Of a DNA stretch of 64,000 bases, positions 25,283 to 33,420 are shown piece by piece. The notes beneath the pieces were generated by a model. The model was not told the DNA's origin, made no database searches, and was given only the letters and a program-made list of their open reading frames with translations. The translations under genes were made by a program, and so were the position numbers. How positions within the stretch are numbered: position 1 is the stretch's first letter; each line of letters begins with the position of its first letter. The DNA comes from Gynuella sunshinyii YC6258 (lineage in GTDB: Bacteria; Pseudomonadota; Gammaproteobacteria; Pseudomonadales; Natronospirillaceae): NCBI RefSeq assembly GCF_000940805.1, contig NZ_CP007142.1:6176593-6240592 (forward strand). The letters are read 5' to 3'.

Positions 25283-26251
25283 TCAGGCCTGCATGGGATC
25301 ATGCCCCAGACGTTTTGCCATCGTCCGGGCTGCTTTGATAGTGGCATCGACGATGCCGTTTTCATATTGTGAATGCCCGGCTTCACGGACTACATCCAGC
25401 TCCGCCTCCGGCCATCTCCGATAAAGATCGTAGGCATTATCGAGAGGACATACCATGTCATAACGACCATGAATGATAATCGCGGGCAGATGTTTGATCC
25501 GATCCATATTGTCGAGGAGCTGATTTTCCTGCAAGAAACAGCCATGGCGCATGAAATGGATACCGATGGAAGCCATGCCGAGTGCAAACGAAGGGTCGGA
25601 AAATGAGGTCTGGGTCTTTGGATCCGGTGTCAGAGTCAGGCAATGGCCTTCCCATCCCGTCCAGCTTTTTGCAGCTCCCATGCGCTTCAATTCATTGGTT
25701 CCGGAAAGCAGCTGATAATAAGCGTCAATCAAAGGGGCTCCGCTTTTACCCCCGACCATATCGGTAAAAGTCTGCCAGAATTCCGGAAAGACCCGACTGG
25801 CACCTTCTTTATATAACCAGTCAATATCTTTGGCCCGGGCCAAAAACGCTCCTCTCAGCATGAATCCAAGCACCGAGTCAGGATGGTCCTGAGCATAAGC
25901 CACTGCCAGGGTCACACCCCAACTGCCACCAAATAACAGCCACTGATCAATCTGTAGATATTGACGCAGGGTTTCGATATCGCTTTTCAATGCGTCCAGG
26001 TTGTTGTTTTCCAGACAGGCATGAGGCGTGGAGCGTCCACAGCCACGTTGGTCATATTGGATTATCCGAAAGACATCGGGATCAAAAAAACGTCGCGCAT
26101 GGTCACTCATACCGGCACCAGGTCCTCCATGAATGATCAACACAGGAATGCCTTCCGGACTACCACTCTCACAGATGTATAGATTATGCGGTGGCTGAAC
26201 CATCAAACGATGTTCTGCATACGGTCTGATTTCTGGAAACATCTGCTGCAT
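25283..26251 (-). CDS. pip: Proline iminopeptidase
   Basis: A 322-residue alpha/beta hydrolase (S33) that releases N-terminal proline from peptides. It has the oxyanion motif HGGPGAG, YDQRGCGRS, the nucleophile Ser110 in GGSWG, and a late HGRYDMVCP (acid) and AGHS (His) region. The ATG at 26251 is six bases after AAGGAG; a TTG two codons upstream overlaps that site and is not used. First gene of pip-dtd-ppx. The same gene order pip-dtd is common in pseudomonads. Confidence 0.93.
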   Translation of the reverse strand: MQQMFPEIRPYAEHRLMVQPPHNLYICESGSPEGIPVLIIHGGPGAGMSDHARRFFDPDVFRIIQYDQRGCGRSTPHACLENNNLDALKSDIETLRQYLQIDQWLLFGGSWGVTLAVAYAQDHPDSVLGFMLRGAFLARAKDIDWLYKEGASRVFPEFWQTFTDMVGGKSGAPLIDAYYQLLSGTNELKRMGAAKSWTGWEGHCLTLTPDPKTQTSFSDPSFALGMASIGIHFMRHGCFLQENQLLDNMDRIKHLPAIIIHGRYDMVCPLDNAYDLYRRWPEAELDVVREAGHSQYENGIVDATIKAARTMAKRLGHDPMQA

Positions 26252-26416
26252 AATCAACTCCTTATCGTTCGACGCAGTTTAACCTGAATACCTTACAAAG
26301 ACATGTGAAAAAGGTTTCTTATCCGGCAGATAGAGTTTTTCAACTACGGTACTCCAGATGATCCCTTTAAAAATAACCGATTAGCGATAACAACACCTTT
26401 AACTGGTTGTTGATTT

Positions 26417-26455
26417 GCTGTTGGCTTTGCGAATACTTCGTCAAGAACCAACAGC
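26417..26455. repeat. Inverted repeat GCTGTTGG / CCAACAGC after the transpeptidase gene
   Basis: Eight-base perfect arms with a 23-base loop, just past the stop of the L,D-transpeptidase gene on the minus strand. There is no T-run; possibly a weak terminator or an mRNA 3' stabiliser. Confidence 0.35.
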
Positions 26456-26458
26456 CTG

Positions 26459-28291
26459 CTAGGGACTCAGGGTTGAAATAATATTACTGGCCAATTGCGC
26501 GGCTGCGTAATCGCTGCCGAATTTGTCCAGAGCATCCCATTGATAAACGTCGGGGCGCTGTTGCAAGACACCTTCGTCATCAACCCAGGCCGTCCAATAC
26601 ATCAGATAGGTCGGTACCGGTTGGGATAATTTAACATAAGTTGTTCGCTGCGATTGAATAACCTGGGTCAGTCTTTCTTCCTGCCAGGAAGGCGTATCCT
26701 GCAATAGCAGGCGGGCCAGCAATTCCGGTTTTTCCACTCGCACACAACCTGAACTCAGGGCACGCATATCCTGTGAAAACAGATTTCGGTGATTGGTATC
26801 ATGCAGATATATGGCCATGTTATTTGGAATCACAAACTTCACCATACCCAGAGCATTATCCGGCCCGGCTGCCTGGCGAAAGGTAAATGGCAGCTGCCCT
26901 GTACTCAATTGCTGCCAGTTAACCGTTGCAGGATCAATGGTTTTCATCGTCCCGTCTCGGTCATAACGTATCAACTGTAAGTGCTTGTCGGTCAGATAAG
27001 CCGGGTTTTTCCGGATCTGCGGCAAAATGTCCCTGACGGCAATTCTCCCGGGCACAGTCCAGGTTGGATTCAGTACCAGCGAGGAGATACTGCCAATGAT
27101 CGTCGGCGTACGGCGATCAGTACGGCCAACGATCACTTTCATGGATGCCAGCGGCTGGTCATCCGCAACGACCTGTAGGCGGAAATCCGCCATATTCACC
27201 ATCACATACTTAGGCCCCAACCTGTCCGGCAGATGACGCCAACGTTTCATATTAAGAGCAATGCGACGGGCAATACGCTGCGGCGATTGCTGGAGGCAAA
27301 GACGGGTCGCTTCATCGATCCACCCGGTTGGTTGCAGGCCGTTTCTCAGTTGATAGTGCCTGACGGCCTGCTCCATTTCGTCATCAAAGACAAATACCGG
27401 ATGCGAGGGGTTGAAACTCACTTCCTGACGATACAGAGTCCGCTCTTCGCTGAACCAATGTCCTGAGTAATCGCCAAACAACAACAGGTTGTTCTTGATC
27501 ACACGAATATCAGGATGAGAGTCTCCGGGTTTTAGAACCGGTCCGTCTCCAAGCGTTTCCCAGTGCCCCCCCAGATCCAGACGCTGATAATATTCCAGTT
27601 GTTCCCTCAACTTCAGATAGCCCGCGTGGGAAGGAGTCAGACTTTTCAGCAGTACAAGCAGACTCTTGGCATCCAGCTTCTGCTGCAGTTCATACAAAAT
27701 CTGATCGCTGGTCCAGCGTTCTGTCACCTGTTCAGCCACCACACGATAGTCTGACTGATGATCATGGGACTTCAGGTCAGGCAGATAATTGTTATTGCGA
27801 ATATCCTGGATAAAGGTCAAAAATGCGTCACTGAGCAGTAGATCCAGAGCAGTCACCCGGGCAGGTAAATTTCCAATTTCCGGTTCCGCTTTCAGAATCG
27901 CAGGTAAATGATAACTGTAGAGATAACGATCATCCGCGACCGTTTCACGCAGACTCTGAATCAGCAGCTGGGCCGGAGCATTCAGCCCATAATTATCAAA
28001 CCAGATAGTGCGATAGCGATTGGAACGATACAGCCTGCGCAACTCATCACGATGAAACAAACGGGCATAACTGCCATTCGGGTTCTCAAACCTGGGCGGC
28101 TCACTAAGCCATTGTTGAATATGTTTGGCCGCCACTTTCTGAGGCAAAACAGGTTTTATCCCGGCAGCGAAATAAAATATCCCGAATAACAGAGCAAAAC
28201 ACAGGACAGCAACCAGGGTTACCGCTATAGCAGTACCAGAGCGGCGCGAACGGGCAACGGAATATTCAGGCGAATTGTAAGTATGGCTCAT
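26459..28291 (-). CDS. ldtD: L,D-transpeptidase, YcbB/LdtD type
   Basis: A 610-residue periplasmic enzyme forming 3-3 cross-links in peptidoglycan. A membrane anchor lies at about 20-45. A scaffold domain follows, then a peptidoglycan-binding helix set (QAVRHYQLRNGLQPTGWIDE), then the YkuD catalytic domain with YLHDT and SSGCVRV, whose nucleophile is Cys516. The size and order match E. coli YcbB, a beta-lactam-resistant transpeptidase. No clear ribosome site precedes the ATG. It is divergent from the hybrid kinase gene. Confidence 0.9.
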   Translation of the reverse strand: MSHTYNSPEYSVARSRRSGTAIAVTLVAVLCFALLFGIFYFAAGIKPVLPQKVAAKHIQQWLSEPPRFENPNGSYARLFHRDELRRLYRSNRYRTIWFDNYGLNAPAQLLIQSLRETVADDRYLYSYHLPAILKAEPEIGNLPARVTALDLLLSDAFLTFIQDIRNNNYLPDLKSHDHQSDYRVVAEQVTERWTSDQILYELQQKLDAKSLLVLLKSLTPSHAGYLKLREQLEYYQRLDLGGHWETLGDGPVLKPGDSHPDIRVIKNNLLLFGDYSGHWFSEERTLYRQEVSFNPSHPVFVFDDEMEQAVRHYQLRNGLQPTGWIDEATRLCLQQSPQRIARRIALNMKRWRHLPDRLGPKYVMVNMADFRLQVVADDQPLASMKVIVGRTDRRTPTIIGSISSLVLNPTWTVPGRIAVRDILPQIRKNPAYLTDKHLQLIRYDRDGTMKTIDPATVNWQQLSTGQLPFTFRQAAGPDNALGMVKFVIPNNMAIYLHDTNHRNLFSQDMRALSSGCVRVEKPELLARLLLQDTPSWQEERLTQVIQSQRTTYVKLSQPVPTYLMYWTAWVDDEGVLQQRPDVYQWDALDKFGSDYAAAQLASNIISTLSP

Positions 28292-28404
28292 AAACTAAGT
28301 ATGGCAGCGATTTAGAATTTCGCCCGGTCATTCAAACATAAGTCAGAGAGTTTTTCTCCGTGTCACTTTTTTGCTTCAGTTATGACCTGTCATACAGCGC
28401 TTTT

Positions 28405-28434
28405 TTGACGGCTTTCTGTTATCTCAACTATGCT
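28405..28434 (+). promoter_or_regulatory. Sigma70-like promoter for the hybrid kinase gene
   Basis: TTGACG, 18 bp, then TATGCT, in the divergent gap between ldtD and the kinase. The distance to the preferred start is about 140 bp. Confidence 0.4.
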
Positions 28435-28571
28435 AGGACGATAGACTTATCATTTGTACGCCGTCAAAATTGAACTGGTGCGCCAAAAACAGGCAACCGG
28501 CAGTTGACCGGAACCACTGGCCTACCGGACACTGGCCCTGTTATCAAGGAAATCAGGAATATTTGGAAGAT

Positions 28572-31223
28572 ATGAACCAGAAGTCGGAGCTGCATATGGC
28601 GGGCCGGACCGTGATCGTCTGCTCGCTGACGATCTTGTTATATCTGATCAGCAACATGCTGGCTGCGGCTCCTGTTCAACGACTGAGACAAGGCTGGTTC
28701 AATCCACCTGCTGATTTAAACCTGAATGCTCAAATCGATATCCAGTCCATTCAAACCGGCGACGAATCCGCAAACATCAAATTAACCGGCGGAGTGTTCT
28801 GGTACCTGACCCAACTGGCCATCAATGAATCAGGGTCTTACGTCATTGATTTTAACAACTCCAGTGTGATCGGTCGTTTCAGCCATTTTATTTTCAATGA
28901 GCACGGTAAAAAAATAGCTGAATACAGTGGTGGTATTCAAAGCAAAATCAAAAACCCGTTTATGCTCCGGCACGGACGGACAATGGAACTGGATAGCGGC
29001 CACTACACAATCATCACAAAGCTCGACAGCCCTTTTTTTCTGGCCCAACCGGTACCGTCCGTGACGCCGTTGGAACAATATCAGTCAAGCATCAAATTCG
29101 GCAATCTGATCACTCTGACCGGAATAGGTATTTTCATTTCGCTGGGTTTTTACTATGCCGTACTATCCTTATTCCGATTCCGCCCGGCCGACATTTTTTA
29201 TTCGACGTTTATTCTCGGCAATCTTATTTTTAACAGTACCGCTCTGCTGGTGCTCAGTGATATTTTTGGTTTGCGCTGGTTTTACAGCATCAGCATTCCG
29301 ATCCTGTTTTCCAATATCGCCTACATCGCATTCGTACTGTGCCTGTTGGACATCAACTACCGGCAACACCCAAGACTGTTTGTTGCAGGGATTCTATGTA
29401 TCGTGACGTTGACCGGTCACATTCTGATTTCCATATTGCTACCCAATCAATCCCTTGAGTTGGACCGGTATGGCGTAGCCCTCTTCTCGGTGTTTGGCTT
29501 CACCTGTGGGGTTATCCGGATCTTTCAAGGCAACATGACTGCCCGTCTGTATATGATCGCCAATATCACATTTCTGATACCGGCGGTCATTTCCATTTCT
29601 CTTAACAGTCTGAGCTCCGACTTTAACCTTCTGATCGAGCATATTGGCTTAATGGCTGTTGCCACTGAAGTATTAATGCTGGCGCTGGTACTGAACTACC
29701 AGGTTGGTCAGCTCTATCGAGACAAGGAAGAGGCTCTGGAAACAACCCGCAATGCGCTCGGTGCCGCAGAAAAAGCCAATGCCGTCAAGAATGAATTTCT
29801 CGCCAACGTGAGCCATGAAATCAGAACACCGATCACGGGTATCATGGGTGCCCTGGAACTTCTTAAACTGAAAATAGCCAATAAAGACGGGCTGGAACTG
29901 GTGAGAATTATTGACTCGTCTTCCAACTTTCTGCTGTCGCTGATCAATGACATTCTCGACCTCTCCAAAATTAACGCCGGGCAACTGGAATTACACAAAA
30001 CGCCATTTGACCTGGATCGGCTGCTGAGCGAGATGATTGAGATGTTTGCCCTGACGGCTACCCATAAGAACATCTTCATTTCTCTTGATCAGGATCCAGC
30101 GCTTCCATCGTCTGCGTTTGGTGATGAAATGCGGATCAGACAGATACTGACTAACCTGCTCGGTAACTCTCTGAAATTTACCTCAGAAGGAGAAGTCCGT
30201 CTGGAGGTCAAAAGAGGAGAAAACAGCGACATCCTGTTTAAAATCAAAGATACAGGTATCGGTATTGCTGCTGACAAGGTTAAAGAGATTTTCAACCCGT
30301 TCACTCAAACGGACAGTTCTATCGCCCGGCGCTTTGGCGGCACCGGGCTTGGGCTGAGCATCGCCCAAAAGCTGGCACTGATGATGGATGGAACATTATC
30401 GGTATCGAGTGAGGAGGGTCGGGGCAGTGAATTTACACTTTCAATTCCTTTGCCGGAGCACCCGGTCTCGGCCATTAACCTCGCATATCTAAAAGTCGCA
30501 GTTTTGTCAGAGCAGGGTGATACTGAAGCACAAAAAATCATTCAGGACTTACCGTTTTTTGGTATCAGTGCTGAACATCATTTTCATGATCCCGAACACA
30601 TCAGCCAACTGGATTTCACTCCGGATATTTTATTTATTTTTCCAGGTCAGAGTTCTATACCGGAAGGCAAGGAGCTACTGGAAAAGTTTAAGCATCAGGC
30701 AAACCGGGTATACCACTGGATTGACATTGCGCACTATCATGATCCCGATTTCACCGACGCCCAACTGGTTTCGCTACCCTATACCCGATTTAAACTCTAC
30801 AGCTTATTGATTGCAGAACTGAATCCATCCCATTCCAAGACAAGACGAGTTACTGATTTTTCCAAAGCCAGCGTAATCGCCGTAGACGACAATCATGTTA
30901 ATCTCCAGATTCTGGTCTCCATGCTACATCGAATCGGCGTAAGCGCTACCGGATTCACGCGTCCTGAACAGGCTATTGAGGCAGCAATCAACAGCCCTCC
31001 TGACTGCATTATCATGGATATGCAGATGCCGACACTGGATGGTCCATCGGCCACCAGGCTACTGCGCCAAAAGCAGATTTCCGTACCAATTATCGCCTAT
31101 ACCGCAAATGCTACGGACATGGACAGAAAAATCTGTGTTGAATCTGGAATGAATGATTTTTTAATAAAGCCGGTCAAGCTGGAGGTGTTAAGAAGTACTC
31201 TCAGCCGATGGTTAAATACCTGA
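28572..31223 (+). CDS. 7TMR-DISM hybrid sensor histidine kinase with receiver domain
   Basis: About 883 residues. A signal or anchor segment is followed by a periplasmic DISMED2-type beta domain (about 40-175), seven membrane spans (about 180-390), a short coiled coil, then the kinase: H-box NVSHEIRTP with His415, N-box region NLLGNSLKF, DTGIGI and GGTGLGLSI. A degenerate receiver-like stretch of about 120 residues comes next, and a full C-terminal receiver ends the protein (Asp816 in IIMDMQMP, Lys in LIKPVK). No DNA-binding output and no HPt domain is fused, so a separate HPt protein is expected. The long upstream extension to 28470 has no signal character; 28572 is my choice, and the ATG at 28596 is also possible. 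Confidence 0.85.
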   Translation: MNQKSELHMAGRTVIVCSLTILLYLISNMLAAAPVQRLRQGWFNPPADLNLNAQIDIQSIQTGDESANIKLTGGVFWYLTQLAINESGSYVIDFNNSSVIGRFSHFIFNEHGKKIAEYSGGIQSKIKNPFMLRHGRTMELDSGHYTIITKLDSPFFLAQPVPSVTPLEQYQSSIKFGNLITLTGIGIFISLGFYYAVLSLFRFRPADIFYSTFILGNLIFNSTALLVLSDIFGLRWFYSISIPILFSNIAYIAFVLCLLDINYRQHPRLFVAGILCIVTLTGHILISILLPNQSLELDRYGVALFSVFGFTCGVIRIFQGNMTARLYMIANITFLIPAVISISLNSLSSDFNLLIEHIGLMAVATEVLMLALVLNYQVGQLYRDKEEALETTRNALGAAEKANAVKNEFLANVSHEIRTPITGIMGALELLKLKIANKDGLELVRIIDSSSNFLLSLINDILDLSKINAGQLELHKTPFDLDRLLSEMIEMFALTATHKNIFISLDQDPALPSSAFGDEMRIRQILTNLLGNSLKFTSEGEVRLEVKRGENSDILFKIKDTGIGIAADKVKEIFNPFTQTDSSIARRFGGTGLGLSIAQKLALMMDGTLSVSSEEGRGSEFTLSIPLPEHPVSAINLAYLKVAVLSEQGDTEAQKIIQDLPFFGISAEHHFHDPEHISQLDFTPDILFIFPGQSSIPEGKELLEKFKHQANRVYHWIDIAHYHDPDFTDAQLVSLPYTRFKLYSLLIAELNPSHSKTRRVTDFSKASVIAVDDNHVNLQILVSMLHRIGVSATGFTRPEQAIEAAINSPPDCIIMDMQMPTLDGPSATRLLRQKQISVPIIAYTANATDMDRKICVESGMNDFLIKPVKLEVLRSTLSRWLNT

Positions 31224-31270
31224 CCCGGTTATCAATACCGGGCTAAAAAACTATTGTGGGAGAGTTAACC

Positions 31271-32416
31271 ATGTCATCCAATAAATGGGGGCTTTTATGG
31301 CCAATGTTATTGACTTTTATATTAACGCTGGTGACCGCCTGGTTTAAGTATCCGGTGGACCATCTGCCTCCGGGTTTTGGCGTGTTTCCACCCGTTCAGA
31401 TCGGAACCACTCCAGGGTTCAATCTGATCTATTTTATTGTGATCGCCATCGGCGCCATAGCAGTGACCCTGTTTTTACTGTTTCCAACGCTGTTTGGCTT
31501 TCAAAAACCTGCTACATCCCCATCCTCTTCCGGCTCACGAAAACTACCCTGGTGGTTTTTTCTGGGATTCGTTGTGATGATCTTTTTCTGGTGGCTGATG
31601 TGGTCCAACAGTTTCATTTTCGGCAAGTTGGTGTATTACGCATTTACCCCAATGTGGTGGGGTTTCATTCTCGCTGTCGATGGCATCGTTTATTATCGCA
31701 ATAACGGGCGGTCCATTCTGAGCACACGTCCGGCCCTGATGATCATCAGTGCGGTCTTCTCAGTTTTTGGCTGGAGTTACTTTGAGTATTTTGATTACTT
31801 CGTACTCAGTAACTGGTACTACCCGAACGGTCATATGAGCGAGCTGTCACATATGACCATTGTCATTATTTTTCTGGCCGCCTACTCCACCGTGTGGCCA
31901 GCAGTATTTGAATGGTACACCTTGCTCAACAGTTTTTCCGGCCTGGCACAGCGTTATACCAATGGCCCCAAACTGCAACTGAACGGAACGTGGCTGTTAC
32001 TCGCAGGGTCCATCATATCCATTGCCGTCGTCTGGTTGCCTTATCCGATGTTCTGGGGAATCTGGATCGGCCCGATGGCCATCATCTGTGGTCAGCTACT
32101 GCGCCTGAATATCTGGAATCCATTGACGGATATTGCCAATGGCAACTGGTCTCCCGCTATATTGATCGCCCTGGCATCAATGGCCAACGGCTTTTTTTGG
32201 GAGATGTGGAATTATGGCAGCTCCCACCCGGTTCCGGTTGAGCCGACCAACCCCAACTATTGGATCTACGACATTCCTTATGTCAATGTATTGCATTTCT
32301 TCTCCGAAATGCCCCTGCTTGGTTATTTCGGATACTTACCTTTCGGCTTATTTGTTTGGATCATGTATATCTGGGCAGGAAAACTATTTGGTTTTAGGAC
32401 AGATCTAACACTTTGA
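31271..32416 (+). CDS. Polytopic membrane protein of unknown function
   Basis: A 381-residue protein with about ten hydrophobic segments and unusually many Trp, Tyr and Phe residues. I do not recognise the family with confidence. The end carries a distinctive patch (SEMPLLGYFGYLPFGLFVW) preceded by a Trp- and Tyr-rich loop with paired prolines, and FFWEMWNYGS before it. The start ATG at 31271 is eight bases after GGGAG. It lies 47 bp after the hybrid kinase on the same strand, so the two are probably co-transcribed. It could be the kinase's partner, a transporter, or a membrane enzyme; none is shown. Confidence 0.75.
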   Translation: MSSNKWGLLWPMLLTFILTLVTAWFKYPVDHLPPGFGVFPPVQIGTTPGFNLIYFIVIAIGAIAVTLFLLFPTLFGFQKPATSPSSSGSRKLPWWFFLGFVVMIFFWWLMWSNSFIFGKLVYYAFTPMWWGFILAVDGIVYYRNNGRSILSTRPALMIISAVFSVFGWSYFEYFDYFVLSNWYYPNGHMSELSHMTIVIIFLAAYSTVWPAVFEWYTLLNSFSGLAQRYTNGPKLQLNGTWLLLAGSIISIAVVWLPYPMFWGIWIGPMAIICGQLLRLNIWNPLTDIANGNWSPAILIALASMANGFFWEMWNYGSSHPVPVEPTNPNYWIYDIPYVNVLHFFSEMPLLGYFGYLPFGLFVWIMYIWAGKLFGFRTDLTL

Positions 32417-32775
32417 TCAGCAAGCAAAACCCATGTACGTTAACGGGCGTCAAAACAATCCATAACGGCGCTCGTTATTGTCATATTCACGACATTGCCA
32501 GACTTAATCACCATTATCGACGACAATTTCAATGTTCATAAAATACAAGGACATATCTGATTCATCCCTTTGAACGAGAAAAGTTTACTTAGTTATCAAA
32601 ATATCTGTTTTTATAGGTTTTTAAAGCACGAAACCAAGGAGTTTCGCGCCAAAGAAGAGACAAATTCTTTCTTTTTTATACCACCAAAAATTAATATTGA
32701 GCGAGTTCATTTTATCCAGAAAAGAATTCTGTTATAACTGAGATCTGATTCGCGTTAACTTAATACAATAAACCT
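32417..32775. other. Gap upstream of crbR
   Basis: A 359-bp gap with no gene. It includes an inverted repeat GCACGAAAC / GTTTCGCGC (32626-32634 and 32641-32649, one mismatch) and a TATAAC at 32733-32738 that may be the crbR -10. Confidence 0.45.
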
Positions 32776-33420
32776 ATGAGTTCACTTAACCTCGTTGTTG
32801 CAGATGATCACCCACTGTTCCGCAAAGCGCTGACTGAAGCCCTGCGGGAATCCGATTACCAGGTAAATATTATTGAAACCGAATGCCTGGGAACTACCAA
32901 AGAAATACTGGATAAACAAAAAGGGGACATTGACGTTCTCTTTCTTGATCTACAGATGCCGGGCAGTGAAGGCATTATGGGACTCATTGAGATCAAAAAT
33001 GCGTATCCTGAATTGGCCATCGTTGTCGTAACGGCCAATAAATCGAGCAAAATCATGCAGCAGATCAAAGTTGCCGGAGCACTCGGTTACCTTCCAAAAT
33101 CTCTGACATTGAATGAGATGGTTGGGGAAGTAAATAAGCTGTTTAAGGGACATCCCAGTTTTCCAGCAGATATTGAAGAGGATCAACCCAATGAAACTGA
33201 TATTGATGCAGTGAGAAAAATTGCCTCTTTAACGCCTCAACAGCAAAAAGTACTGACTCTGATCAGCAAAGGCTTCCTTAACAAACAAATCGCTTATGAG
33301 CTGGATGTAAAGGAAACCACGATCAAAACCCATGTCTCCGAAATTTTTCGCAAGCTGGGCATTTACAACCGCACTCAGGCGGCTGTGTATCGTCAGTACA
33401 TGGAGCACGACGACTCCTAG
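32776..33420 (+). CDS. crbR: LuxR/NarL-type response regulator, CrbR-like
   Basis: A 214-residue regulator with an N-terminal receiver (VVADDHPLFRKAL, phospho-acceptor Asp58 in FLDLQMPG, Lys in LPKSL) and a C-terminal LuxR helix-turn-helix (LTPQQQKVLTLISKGFLNKQ, then ETTIKTHVSEIFRKLG). In Vibrio and Pseudomonas the CrbR/ErdR regulator paired with CrbS activates acetyl-CoA synthetase. It converges on crbS, with both stop codons made from one CTAG. The partner assignment rests on that adjacency and on the kinase architecture. Confidence 0.85.
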   Translation: MSSLNLVVADDHPLFRKALTEALRESDYQVNIIETECLGTTKEILDKQKGDIDVLFLDLQMPGSEGIMGLIEIKNAYPELAIVVVTANKSSKIMQQIKVAGALGYLPKSLTLNEMVGEVNKLFKGHPSFPADIEEDQPNETDIDAVRKIASLTPQQQKVLTLISKGFLNKQIAYELDVKETTIKTHVSEIFRKLGIYNRTQAAVYRQYMEHDDS

